Shown one piece after another: positions 51,478 to 59,808 of a stretch of 64,000 bases of DNA. Every line of letters starts with the position of its first letter. Positions within the stretch are counted from its first letter, which is position 1. The stretch spans positions 434,001-498,000 of the forward strand of contig NZ_JAPNTZ010000002.1 of assembly GCF_026626335.1 (NCBI RefSeq), written 5' to 3'. This DNA comes from Paractinoplanes pyxinae. Its GTDB lineage: Bacteria > Actinomycetota > Actinomycetes > Mycobacteriales > Micromonosporaceae. The position numbers and the translations under genes were made by a program. Under the pieces are notes generated by a model. That model worked only from the letters and a program-made list of their open reading frames with translations, did not search any database and had not been told where the DNA came from.

Positions 51478-53619
51478 TCAGGCGGTGGTGCCGGTCTGCT
51501 GGGTCAGGTCGTAGACCGTGGTGTTGCCGACCGTCTGGGCGGTGAAGTTCTCGGAGACCCAGGTGGCGATCTCGGAGCTGGCGCTGCTGCCGCCCGAGCT
51601 GCCGCGGCCGCCGCCGAAGCCGCCTCCGCCGATGAAGTAGTGGATCTTGCCTTCGGCCACGTACTGCTGGAACTGGGTGAGGGTGGGGGACGGGTCGCTG
51701 CCGTTGAAGCCGCCGACTGCCATCACCGGGTCGCCGGTCGCCAGTTGATAGCCGGACGCGTTCTGGGAGCCGACCGCGGCGGCCACCCAGGTGTACTGGT
51801 CGGCGTCGGCCTCGAGCAGGGCCTTCATCTCGTCGCTGACCGTCGCGGCGTCGAGCAGGCCGCCCATGCCACCGCCCCGCATCCCGCCGCCGTTGCCGCG
51901 GCCGCCGAAACCGCCGCCGTTTTGTCCAGTCCCGCCGGTGCCGGTTCCGCCGTTGGTGCCGCCGGGGAAGCCCCCGCCCGGGAAGCCCTGAGCACCGCCT
52001 CCTTGAGTGCCGCCACCCTGCGTACCGCCGGGGAAGTTGCCCTGACCACCACCGCCCGGGAAACCCTGACCGCCGCCCGGGAAGCCACCCCGACCACCGC
52101 GGCCGGGCCCTCCGCCACCGAAGCCGCCACCCGACACGGCCGGCCCCGCCGAAGGAATGGACCCCGAATGACCCTCCGACGCCGTCTGCACCGCGTACGC
52201 AGCCGGACCGGCCAGCACCGCGGCCAGCGAAACCCCCGCCGCCAGCGCAGCAACCCGAGCCGGCAGGCGAAGGGCGCCCAGCAGCGCGACCGCCCCCACG
52301 ATCCCGCCGATCAGCACCACCCACCGCAGCCACGGCAGGAAGTCGGCACTGCGCGCCAGCAGGTGGTACGACCACCAGGCCGTGACCCCGACCGCCACCG
52401 CCAGCACGACTCGGCCTAGCAAGCGACTGCGCCAGAGCAGCATCGCTCCCATGCCGACCACCGCGCCGACCGCCGGCGCCAGCGCCACCGTGTAGTACGC
52501 GTGGAAGATGCCCTGCATGAAGCTGAACACCAGCCCGGTGATCAGCAGCCAGCCGCCCCACAGGATCAGCCCGGCTCGCTCCCGGTCCGTACGCGCTCGC
52601 CGTGCCGTGACGGCCAGGCTGCCCACCAGCACGATCAGCGCCGCCGGCAGCAGCCACGAGATCTGCCCGCCCTGCGAGCTGTCGAACATGCGGGTCAGCC
52701 CGGTCGAGCCCCACATGCCTCCGCCGCCGCCGAAGCCACCGCCTCCGCCGCCGACGCTGCCGGTCTCGTCGCCGTTGAGCCGGCCGAGCCCGTTGTAGCC
52801 CAGCGTCAGCTCGAGAATGCTGTTGTTCTGCGAGCCGCCGATGTACGGCCGCATCGACGCCGGCACCAGTTCGACGATCGCGATGTACCACCCGGCCGAG
52901 ACGACCAGCGCCACCCCGGAGAGCAGCAGCTGCCCGATGCGCTTGCCCAGCTTGGGCGGGCCGGCCACCAGGTAGGCCAGCGCGAACGCCGGCACCACGA
53001 GCAGCGCCTGCAGCATCTTGGCCAGAAAGCCGAAGCCGACGAAGACGCCGGCCAGCATGATCCACTTGGTCGAGCCGTTCTCGATGGCCCGTACGGTCGC
53101 GTAGGCGCCCGCCACCATCAGCAGCACGAGCAGCGCGTCCGGGTTGTTGAACCGGAACATCAGCACTGCGATCGGGGTGAGGGCGAGCACCGCCCCCGCG
53201 ATCAGCCCGGCCACCGGGCCGTACCAGCGCTTCACCGTGGCGAAGAGCAGGCCCACGCTGGCCACGCCCATGAGCGCCTGCGGCACCAGGATGCTCCAGG
53301 AGTTGACCCCGAAGATCCGGGCCGACAGCGCCATCACCCACAGGGCGGCCGGCGTCTTGTCGACCGTGATTGAGTTGGCCGCGTCCGACGAGCCGAAGAA
53401 GAACGCCTTCCAGCTTTCCGAGCCGGCCTGCACGGCGGCCGAGTAGAAGGCGTTGGCCCAGCCGTTCTTGTTCAGTCCCCAGATGTAGAGCACACCCGTG
53501 ATCAGCAGCAACGCCAGCAGGGCCGGGCGCACCCAGACCGGGTCGGCGGCGCGGCGGGCCGGCGGGGGCGGCGGCAGATCGGGCGCCACCGGGGGAGGGA
53601 CGGGCAACGTCGTGGTCAT
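51478..53619 (-). CDS. GT39/ArnT-like membrane glycosyltransferase with Gly-rich extracytoplasmic loop
   Basis: 713 residues. About eleven helices follow a proline-rich N-terminus. The first extracytoplasmic loop carries the GT-C acidic motif region (NKNGWANAFYSAAVQAG and SITVDKTPAALWV), and FRFNNPDALLVLLMVAGAYA fits the family. One loop (about 285-305) is glycine-rich. A second, very long Gly/Phe/Pro segment (about 495-590, with FPGGG-type repeats) leads to an extracytoplasmic C-terminal domain. It should move a sugar from a polyprenyl carrier to a surface acceptor. It is separated from the GT2-GtrA gene by a terminator and is preceded by a response-regulator box. Confidence 0.85.
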   Translation of the reverse strand: MTTTLPVPPPVAPDLPPPPPARRAADPVWVRPALLALLLITGVLYIWGLNKNGWANAFYSAAVQAGSESWKAFFFGSSDAANSITVDKTPAALWVMALSARIFGVNSWSILVPQALMGVASVGLLFATVKRWYGPVAGLIAGAVLALTPIAVLMFRFNNPDALLVLLMVAGAYATVRAIENGSTKWIMLAGVFVGFGFLAKMLQALLVVPAFALAYLVAGPPKLGKRIGQLLLSGVALVVSAGWYIAIVELVPASMRPYIGGSQNNSILELTLGYNGLGRLNGDETGSVGGGGGGFGGGGGMWGSTGLTRMFDSSQGGQISWLLPAALIVLVGSLAVTARRARTDRERAGLILWGGWLLITGLVFSFMQGIFHAYYTVALAPAVGAVVGMGAMLLWRSRLLGRVVLAVAVGVTAWWSYHLLARSADFLPWLRWVVLIGGIVGAVALLGALRLPARVAALAAGVSLAAVLAGPAAYAVQTASEGHSGSIPSAGPAVSGGGFGGGGPGRGGRGGFPGGGQGFPGGGGQGNFPGGTQGGGTQGGGAQGFPGGGFPGGTNGGTGTGGTGQNGGGFGGRGNGGGMRGGGMGGLLDAATVSDEMKALLEADADQYTWVAAAVGSQNASGYQLATGDPVMAVGGFNGSDPSPTLTQFQQYVAEGKIHYFIGGGGFGGGRGSSGGSSASSEIATWVSENFTAQTVGNTTVYDLTQQTGTTA

Positions 53620-53664
53620 GGAACCCAGATTCGGCGCTGCCCCTGTCCCGCCGTTATGCCGACC

Positions 53665-53680
53665 CTGTGGCCTAGCTGTG
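53665..53680. promoter_or_regulatory. Response-regulator box before GT39
   Basis: CTGTG-GCCTAG-CTGTG, 45 nt upstream of the GT39 ATG. It overlaps the stop codon of the DAHP synthase gene (53672-53674). The flanking bases AGTCCGGC resemble ATTCCGGC at the regulator's own box. Confidence 0.7.
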
Positions 53681-54739
53681 AGTCCGGCGCTTGGCCGAGG
53701 CCGTGGCCAGCCGCTCCAGCACGGCCACGGTCGGGTCCCAGCCCATGCAGGCGTCGGTCACCGATTGCCCGTACGTGAGTTCGCCCCCCAAGTTCTGTCG
53801 GCCTGGCACGAGGAAGCTCTCGAGCATGACACCGCTGATGCCGCGCTGCCCGGCCTCCATCTGCGTGGCGACGTCGTCGGCCACCAGGGGCTGGCGCAGG
53901 TGGTCCTTGCCGCTGTTGCCGTGCGAGCAGTCGATCACCAGTCGCTCCGGCAGTTCGGCCTTGCGCAGCAGCTCGAGCGCGCCGGCCACGTCTTGCGCGC
54001 TGTAGTTGGGCTTGCCGCCGCCCCCGCGCAGCACCAGGTGGGTGTCCGGGTTGCCGGTGGTGTGCAGGATGGCCGGGGTGCCGGAGTAGTCGATGCCGGG
54101 GAAGACGTGCGGCACCTCGGCCGCCTGGATGGCGTCGATGGCGGTGGCGATGCTGCCGTCGGGCCGGTTTTTCATGCCGATCGGCATCGAGAGGCCGGAG
54201 GCCAGCTGCCGGTGGACCTGCGATTCGACCGTACGGGCCCCGATCGCACCCCAGGCCACGGTGTCCGCGATGTACTGCGGGGTGATGGGGTCGAGGAATT
54301 CGACGGCGGTCGGCAGGCCGCGGCCGACGATCTCGAGCAGCAGCTTGCGGGCGATGCGCAGGCCGGTGCCGACGTCGCCGGTGCCGTCCAGGGCGGGGTC
54401 GTTGATCAGACCCTTCCAGCCGACGGTGGAGCGCGGCTTCTCGAAGTAGACCCGCATGACGATCAGCAGGTCGTCGGCGAAGCGCGCGGCCGCTGTCGAC
54501 AGCAGCGACGCGTACTCGCCGGCGGCGGCCGGGTCGTGCACCGAGCACGGGCCGACCACGACGAGCAGCCGCGGATCTCGGTGATTGAGGACGTCCTCGA
54601 CCTGGCGGCGGCCGTCGAGCACGGTGTCGTGCAACTCGCTGGTCAGCGGCAGCTCGTGGTGCAGCAGGGCCGGGCTCATCAGCGGCACGACCTTCTCGAT
54701 GCGCTGGTCACGAACGCGCTGGACCTCGGGGGCAGTCAC
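53672..54739 (-). CDS. aroF: DAHP synthase, class I (first step of the shikimate pathway)
   Basis: 355 residues. VVVGPCSVHDPAAAGEYA (about 62-79), MRVYFEKPRSTVGWKGLINDP (about 94-114), GARTVESQVHRQLASGLS and GNSGKDH are the conserved segments of AroF/G/H-type 3-deoxy-D-arabino-heptulosonate 7-phosphate synthase, which joins phosphoenolpyruvate and erythrose 4-phosphate. Metal ligands such as the Cys in GPCSVHD and the His of DCSHGNSGKDH are present. GTG 54739 follows GGAGTGGAG. A leader peptide and terminator upstream indicate attenuation by aromatic amino acids. It sits between the sensor kinase and GT39. Confidence 0.9.
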   Translation of the reverse strand: MTAPEVQRVRDQRIEKVVPLMSPALLHHELPLTSELHDTVLDGRRQVEDVLNHRDPRLLVVVGPCSVHDPAAAGEYASLLSTAAARFADDLLIVMRVYFEKPRSTVGWKGLINDPALDGTGDVGTGLRIARKLLLEIVGRGLPTAVEFLDPITPQYIADTVAWGAIGARTVESQVHRQLASGLSMPIGMKNRPDGSIATAIDAIQAAEVPHVFPGIDYSGTPAILHTTGNPDTHLVLRGGGGKPNYSAQDVAGALELLRKAELPERLVIDCSHGNSGKDHLRQPLVADDVATQMEAGQRGISGVMLESFLVPGRQNLGGELTYGQSVTDACMGWDPTVAVLERLATASAKRRTHS

Positions 54740-54791
54740 GGTGGGTCTCCACTCCTGACGCCGGCGCCCACGGTGAGAGCCGGCGGCAAAC

Positions 54792-54819
54792 AAAAAGGCA
54801 GCGACGTCGTGTCGCTGCC
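54792..54819 (-). terminator. Attenuator terminator in the DAHP synthase leader
   Basis: On the minus strand GGCAGCGAC-ACGAC-GTCGCTGCC forms a 9-bp stem followed by TTTTTG, 53 nt before the DAHP synthase start. GAGCCGGCCC, directly 5' of the stem (54821-54830), is perfectly complementary over 10 nt to GGGCCGGCTC inside the leader frame (54869-54878). This gives the alternative pairing that attenuation needs. Confidence 0.85.
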
Positions 54820-54842
54820 CGGGCCGGCTCTGGCGGGGTGTC

Positions 54843-54905
54843 TCAGGTCATGGCTGAGGCACCGGCGGGAGCCGGCCCACTAAACCACGAATACCAGCGA
54901 GACAT
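54843..54905 (-). CDS. Aromatic leader peptide of the DAHP synthase attenuator
   Basis: A 20-codon frame ATG...TGA encoding MSRWYSWFSG and ten more residues. Codons 4-8 read Trp-Tyr-Ser-Trp-Phe, so all three aromatic amino acids are monitored. Stalling of the ribosome there at low charged tRNA should alter folding downstream and prevent the terminator at 54792-54819. It starts 18 bp after the kinase stop. TATGCT seven bases before the ATG suggests that the leader mRNA is leaderless. Confidence 0.82.
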   Translation of the reverse strand: MSRWYSWFSGPAPAGASAMT

Positions 54906-54912
54906 GTGGGCC

Positions 54913-54918
54913 AGCATA
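54913..54918 (-). promoter_or_regulatory. -10 box TATGCT of the DAHP synthase leader
   Basis: TATGCT (coding strand) and GGCCCAC precede the leader ATG at 54905. It lies within the 18-bp space after the kinase stop codon, giving DAHP synthase a promoter apart from the two-component genes. No good -35 is visible. Confidence 0.5.
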
Positions 54919-54923
54919 GCGCC

Positions 54924-56462
54924 TCAGTTCGGCGGTGGAGCGATCTGGGCGAACTGCTCAGCTGATGGGACGGCGTGCCCCAGTGGCAGCACGACCGTGA
55001 AGACCGTCCGGCCGGGGCGGCTTTCGACCGACACGCCGCCGCCGTGCGCGGTGACCACGGCGTGCACGATCGACAGGCCGAGTCCGGTGCTGCCGGCCGC
55101 CCGCGACCGGGAGCTGTCGCCGCGGGCGAAGCGCTCGAAGATGTGCGGCTGCAGCTCGGCCGGGATGCCCGGACCGGCGTCCTCGACCCGCAGCACGGCC
55201 GCGCCGCCTTCCGACGTGACCCCGACCGTGACCGTGGTGCCCTCGGGTGTGTGGGTGCGCGCGTTGGCCAGCAGGTTGGCCAGCACCTGGTGCAGCCGGG
55301 CGCCGTCGCCGATCACCACCACCGGCTCCTCGGGCAGATCGAGCTGCCAGTTGTGGCGCGGGCCGGCCGCGTGGGCGTCGCTGACCGTGTCGACGACCAG
55401 CATGCTGAGGTCGACCGGGTCGTGCCCGAGCGGGCGGCCGGCGTCCAGGCGGGCCAGCAGCAGCAGGTCTTCGACGAGCCCGGTCATCCGCTGAGCCTCG
55501 GACTCGACGCGGCCGAGCACGTGGGCGATCTCGTCGGAGACGGGGGCCCGGCTGCGGCGGCTCAGTTCGGCGTACCCGCGAATGGCGGCCAGCGGGGTGC
55601 GCAGCTCGTGGCTGGCGTCGGCCACGAACTGGCGTACCTGCATCTCGCTGGCATGCCGGGCCTCGAGCGCGTTGCCGACGTGGTCGAGCATCTGGTTGAG
55701 CGCGGCGCCGACCTGGCCCACCTCGGTACGGGGGTCGGTGTCGCGCTCGGGCACGCGCTGGGCCAGTTGCACCTCGCCGCGATCGAGCCGCAGCTCGGAG
55801 ACTTTGGTCGCGGTCGCGGCCACTCTGTCCAGCGGGGCCAGCGTACGGCGGACGATGAGCGCCCCGGCCCATCCGGCGATCCCTATCGCGATGAGCACGG
55901 CGCCGCCCGTGACCAGCGCGACGCGGAGCAGCGTGAAGTTCGTGTTCTTGAGCGAGAGCGCCACGACCCTCGTCTCGCCGCTGTCGGTGGTCAGCGCGAC
56001 GACGCGGAACGAGCCGTAGCCGTCGAGGGTGATGTCGCTCTTGGTGCCGTCGGCCGGGACGGCGGTGAGCTCGGCCTGGGCGGCGTCGCTGAGGGGCTCG
56101 TACGCGAGCACGGCGTAGCCGTCGTCCTCGGCGGTCACGATGAGGCCGCCGCTGACGGCCGTCGGGACCGTGTAGGTGATGCCGATCGAGCCCGGTTCCG
56201 CCCCGCCGAACGGGCGATCCCGGTTGAACGACGGCGGCGGGCCGCCACTGCCCCGGCTGTGGAACGGGTTGCTGGTCTGGTCGAGCTTGGCGTCGAGCTG
56301 CGTGTAGAGCGTGTTGCGCAGGAAGAAGTAGGCCGTGCCGCCGACCGCGAGCCCGAGGACCGTGAGCAGGACGATGATGATGGCCACGATCCGGGTGCGC
56401 AGCGGCCAGCCGGCCGGGCTGCGCCAGCGGGCCGGGTGCTCAGTCGGCGGGCTTGAGGACAT
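54924..56462 (-). CDS. OmpR-system sensor histidine kinase (TrcS/MprB-like)
   Basis: 512 residues. Two membrane helices (about 24-48 and 180-204) enclose an extracytoplasmic sensor domain of about 130 residues. HAMP (about 205-260), HisKA with H285 in DASHELRTPLAAIRGY, and an ATPase domain (NLLANARTHTPEG, EDAGPGIP, GLGLSIVHAVVTAHGG) follow. It overlaps the end of the regulator gene by 23 bp. The signal is unknown; the neighbourhood suggests envelope or surface-glycan status. Confidence 0.9.
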   Translation of the reverse strand: MSSSPPTEHPARWRSPAGWPLRTRIVAIIIVLLTVLGLAVGGTAYFFLRNTLYTQLDAKLDQTSNPFHSRGSGGPPPSFNRDRPFGGAEPGSIGITYTVPTAVSGGLIVTAEDDGYAVLAYEPLSDAAQAELTAVPADGTKSDITLDGYGSFRVVALTTDSGETRVVALSLKNTNFTLLRVALVTGGAVLIAIGIAGWAGALIVRRTLAPLDRVAATATKVSELRLDRGEVQLAQRVPERDTDPRTEVGQVGAALNQMLDHVGNALEARHASEMQVRQFVADASHELRTPLAAIRGYAELSRRSRAPVSDEIAHVLGRVESEAQRMTGLVEDLLLLARLDAGRPLGHDPVDLSMLVVDTVSDAHAAGPRHNWQLDLPEEPVVVIGDGARLHQVLANLLANARTHTPEGTTVTVGVTSEGGAAVLRVEDAGPGIPAELQPHIFERFARGDSSRSRAAGSTGLGLSIVHAVVTAHGGGVSVESRPGRTVFTVVLPLGHAVPSAEQFAQIAPPPN

Positions 56463-57177
56463 AGCCGGCTCCGCGCATCGTGTGGATCATCGGTGAGCGG
56501 CCCGCGTCGATCTTCTTCCGCAGGTACGAGATGTAGAGCTCGACCACGTTGGCCTGACCACCGAAGTCGTAGTTCCAGACCCGGTCGAGGATCTGGCTCT
56601 TGCTCAGCACCCGGCGCGGGTTGCGCATCAGATAGCGCAGCAGCTCGAACTCGGTGGCCGTGAGCGTGACCAGGTCGCCGCCGCGGCGCACCTCGTGGCT
56701 GTCCTCGTCGAGGGTGAGGTCGCCGACGATCAGCTGCGAGTCGGTGCGCATGGGGGAGTGGCCCATCCGGCGCATCAGGCCGCGCAGCCGGGCCACGACT
56801 TCTTCCAGGCTGAACGGCTTGGTCACGTAGTCGTCGCCGCCGGCTGTCAGCCCGGTGACCCGGTCTTCCACCGAGTCTTTGGCGGTGAGGAACAGCACCG
56901 GCACCTCGGGGGTCTCGCCCCGCAGCCGGCGCAGCACCTCAAGCCCGTCGATGTCGGGCAGCATCATGTCGAGGACGACGGCGTCGGGGCGGAAGTCGCG
57001 GGCGGTGCGCACGGCGGTCTGCCCGTCGCCCGCGCTCTTGACGTCCCAGCCCTCGTAGCGCAGGGCCATCGAAAGGAGCTCGGCCAGCGTCGGCTCGTCG
57101 TCGACCACGAGGACCCGGACGGGACCCCCGTCGGGCCGGCGCAGGTCGGTGCTGGAATCTGAGTTCGCCATCGTCAT
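56440..57177 (-). CDS. OmpR/PhoB-type response regulator (TrcR/MprA-like)
   Basis: 245 residues. The receiver domain has VVDDEP (about 24-29), phospho-acceptor Asp70 in VVLDMMLPD and Lys in VTKPFSLEE. A winged helix closes the protein (LTATEFELLRYLMRNPRRVLSKSQILDRVWNYDFGGQANVVELYISYLRKKID). AGTAGGGG precedes ATG 57177; 57171 is possible. Such regulators bind direct repeats spaced one helical turn, and a CTGTG repeat with 11-bp period lies 44 nt upstream, so autoregulation is likely. Confidence 0.9.
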   Translation of the reverse strand: MTMANSDSSTDLRRPDGGPVRVLVVDDEPTLAELLSMALRYEGWDVKSAGDGQTAVRTARDFRPDAVVLDMMLPDIDGLEVLRRLRGETPEVPVLFLTAKDSVEDRVTGLTAGGDDYVTKPFSLEEVVARLRGLMRRMGHSPMRTDSQLIVGDLTLDEDSHEVRRGGDLVTLTATEFELLRYLMRNPRRVLSKSQILDRVWNYDFGGQANVVELYISYLRKKIDAGRSPMIHTMRGAGYVLKPAD

Positions 57178-57221
57178 GCCCCTACTGTCGTGGGCCACGC
57201 TATGCGCTTGCTTTCCCGTTC

Positions 57222-57237
57222 CTGTGTACCAGCTGTG
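57222..57237. promoter_or_regulatory. Response-regulator box before its own gene
   Basis: CTGTG-TACCAG-CTGTG, 44 nt upstream of the regulator ATG and 70 bp upstream of the divergent small exported protein gene. It belongs to the same motif set as 53665-53680 and 51388-51403. Confidence 0.7.
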
Positions 57238-57307
57238 ATTCCGGCTCACAGAAAACGCAGAAAAGGAGCACAGCCGACTGACACCGTACGCCGTGATCGT
57301 GGTGGTC

Positions 57308-57523
57308 ATGACGACGACGAAGCACCTGACGACGAGCTGGCAGCGGCGCACCCGGATCGCGGCCCTGGGCGCCGCGCTGGCCGTGGCGGCGACCTTCGGC
57401 CCGGGCACGCTGGGGACCACCCGCCTCGGCGCGAGCGAGGTGGCCGGCTACGCGACAGTGACCGCGGCCGACACCATCACCGCCACCCCGGTGCTGGCCG
57501 GAGTCGCCTCGGCCGGGAGCTAG
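57308..57523 (+). CDS. Small exported protein, unknown
   Basis: 71 residues. RRTRIAALGAALAVAATFGPGTLG is a signal-like or anchor helix after a basic start; the remainder (about 30-71) is Ala/Thr/Val-rich without known motif. It is divergent from the response regulator, as small membrane or exported partners of two-component systems often are. It shares CTAG as stop with the convergent hydrolase. It has no clear ribosome site, so the assignment is moderate. Confidence 0.5.
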   Translation: MTTTKHLTTSWQRRTRIAALGAALAVAATFGPGTLGTTRLGASEVAGYATVTAADTITATPVLAGVASAGS

Positions 57524-59694
57524 CTGGTAACCACGAGGGCCGCGTCCCGCAGTTCCGCCGCGCCCTGCTTGAGGCGTTCGGTGTAGTACGGGCGGTTCCA
57601 GTTCGACCAGCGCACCTGCCCGACCGCCTGGTCGGTGCCCGACGCCGTGAACGACACGGTCACGCCGGGGCTGACCTGCGTGGTGAGCTTGCCGTTCTTC
57701 GGTACGCCGACCCGCCGCGCCGAGGGGTCGGCGAACCCCAGCAGGGCCCATGGGACCCGTACGGTCAGGTCGTCGCCGTCGATCTGCCAGAGCGCACGAC
57801 TGTCGGCCTGGTCGTCGGCGGGATCCCAGGACCCGTGCCGCAGCCGGCCGGCGTTCTGCAGCTCGACCGGCAGCTTGGCTCCCGTTCCGGGAACCGTGAG
57901 CGCGCGGTTGACGACCAGCTCGAAGGGCTTCCAGCCGTTCGGCGCGGGACCACGGTCGGCCGCCGGCACGGTGAAGTCCAGCCGCATCGGGTCGAGCTGA
58001 TTGCGGACGTACGCCTGACCGCTCTGCCCGACGAGGTTGAGCGCGAGGACAGCGTCCGGCCGGCGGTCACTGCTGCCCGGCATCGGCGCGCCGCTCACAC
58101 CGGGCAGGACGTCGAACGAGACCATCATCGAGCCCGGCTTGGAGTCGCCCAGCTTCGCGGTCAGGCGCAGATACTCCTCGTCGACCCGGGCCGTGACCTC
58201 GCGGGCCGGCCACCCGTCGGAGTCGAGCAGGCGCTGCTCGCCGGCATCGGGCGCGCCGTCGGCGTCCATCGCGAGCAGCCCGAAATGCTGCTCGTTGGTG
58301 AGCGGGTCGTGCCAGAGCTGCCGCCGCGCCGGGTCCTGCTGCCCGGCCGTGTTCCAGGTGTAGCGGTACCACTCGTCGGCCCAGCTGTAGACGAACCCGC
58401 CGCCCAGCTTCTGGTCCTTCATCATCCGCAGCAGCTCGGCGTTGATCCGCATCGCGTCCTGCTCGCTGTGGTCGCCCTGCGAGCGGCCCAGCGGCGCGTT
58501 GTGGGCGGAGCCGATCGACGACGGCACGCCGAACTCGGTGATCAGGGTCGGCATCGTGGCGTGATGCCGGCGCAGATCGGCCAGGTATCCCGCGTACGGG
58601 TCGGAATGCCCCTCGTAGTCGTAGTTGATCAGGGCCGGCTCGTGCCGCAGGAAGTCCGGGTAGAACGGGTACGCGTGGTAGCTGGCGAACGTCCCGGCCG
58701 GCCAGTCCGCCGTGGGCAGCACGTGGTTGGCGTCGATCGGGAGCAGATCCTCCTGCGGCAGGGGCTCCTGCGGGTGGCGCAGCGGATCCGTGGTCGGCCA
58801 GTTCACAAAGGCGATCGGCTGGCTCACGCCGTGCTTGGCCACGTATCCGGCCAGGTCGTTCATGCGGGCGGCGAGCCAGCGCTCGGTCGGCGTCGACTTG
58901 GGCGTGTTCCGGAAGTAGCGGCCGGTGAACCGGGGCGCCGAGGCGTTACGCCGGTCCGAGGCGGCGGCCGCGCCCGGGTCGATCTCGCGGCCGATGATCC
59001 AGCCGGCCAGCCACGGGGTGACGTCGGTCGTCCAGGCCCCGCCGACCTGCCCGAACGTGGCCTGCCGGGTGAGGTCGCCGCTCACCGCCTTCGCGGCCGC
59101 CTGCAGTTCCCGGCGGAAGGCGTCGGTGAACGGCTTGTCGAACAGGTTGCGCTTCTTCACGTACGTCTCGTCGGGCAGCCGCACGCCCTGAACGAAATAG
59201 AGCGGGCGCTCCGGATTGGCCTGGTTCCAGGCGGCCAGCTGCTCGTAGAACGCGGGCGGGTGGATCTCGTAGATCCGCACCACGCGCAGCCCCAGCCAGC
59301 TCATGGCCGCGAACCAGGCCCGGTACTGCGCGGCCGAGATGGCCCCCTCGCCGGGCAGGTGGCCCGGCGTGGTGTCGCCGAGGTCGACGCCGGGCAGGAA
59401 GGTGCGGTCACCCCCGGCCGTGTGCAGCTGGAAGTCCTGCCCGTCGGTGCTGGCCACCATCTTCAGCCCGTCGGCCGTGCGCGGCGCCGGCGCCCACGAG
59501 GTGCCCAGGGGCGGTGACGGGATCTCCCGCATGCCCGCGATCAGGAACGCGGGCGAGGTCAGCGCGGGCGCCGCCGTGCCGCCGGCCAGCAACAGGCACA
59601 GGCCGAGCACGAAGACGCCGATCACGGTCGCCCTGAATCGCCCGGACCGCGGACGGGCCGGCGCGGTCACCAGATGGCTCGGAAAGTCCCCCAC
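57520..59694 (-). CDS. Membrane-anchored or secreted TIM-barrel glycoside hydrolase-like protein
   Basis: 724 residues. A helix (about 21-42) serves as signal anchor. A (beta/alpha)8 domain (about 60-440) shows RVVRIYEIHPPAFYEQLAAWN, GWIIGREIDP (Glu237, candidate acid) and TLITEFGVPSS (Glu387, candidate nucleophile), the clan A arrangement of a retaining hydrolase or transglycosylase. A beta-rich C-terminal domain follows. I cannot name the family; GH2/GH5/GH72-like enzymes are the nearest ideas. GTG 59694 is the start. It lies beside the glycan two-component cluster. Confidence 0.68.
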   Translation of the reverse strand: MGDFPSHLVTAPARPRSGRFRATVIGVFVLGLCLLLAGGTAAPALTSPAFLIAGMREIPSPPLGTSWAPAPRTADGLKMVASTDGQDFQLHTAGGDRTFLPGVDLGDTTPGHLPGEGAISAAQYRAWFAAMSWLGLRVVRIYEIHPPAFYEQLAAWNQANPERPLYFVQGVRLPDETYVKKRNLFDKPFTDAFRRELQAAAKAVSGDLTRQATFGQVGGAWTTDVTPWLAGWIIGREIDPGAAAASDRRNASAPRFTGRYFRNTPKSTPTERWLAARMNDLAGYVAKHGVSQPIAFVNWPTTDPLRHPQEPLPQEDLLPIDANHVLPTADWPAGTFASYHAYPFYPDFLRHEPALINYDYEGHSDPYAGYLADLRRHHATMPTLITEFGVPSSIGSAHNAPLGRSQGDHSEQDAMRINAELLRMMKDQKLGGGFVYSWADEWYRYTWNTAGQQDPARRQLWHDPLTNEQHFGLLAMDADGAPDAGEQRLLDSDGWPAREVTARVDEEYLRLTAKLGDSKPGSMMVSFDVLPGVSGAPMPGSSDRRPDAVLALNLVGQSGQAYVRNQLDPMRLDFTVPAADRGPAPNGWKPFELVVNRALTVPGTGAKLPVELQNAGRLRHGSWDPADDQADSRALWQIDGDDLTVRVPWALLGFADPSARRVGVPKNGKLTTQVSPGVTVSFTASGTDQAVGQVRWSNWNRPYYTERLKQGAAELRDAALVVTS

Positions 59695-59808
59695 GCAGGC
59701 ATTGTCTGACGACTGAGTTGCCGTATGAGCCGTTTTGTCGGGAAGCTTGGATCATCGGAACACTCGCCGTTGGCGCGTTGTTGTGCCAGCGTTAGAGAGG
59801 CCGCCGAG

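Noticed and set aside
51840..52135. Glycine-codon repeats in GT39 considered as a CRISPR or repeat array
   Set aside because: The repeats follow the Gly-rich protein sequence in frame and lack regular spacers.
54838..55494. Plus-strand frame of 218 codons opposite the sensor kinase
   Set aside because: Low-complexity Ser/Arg/Pro translation antisense to a well-conserved kinase domain; its start coincides with the attenuator leader on the other strand.
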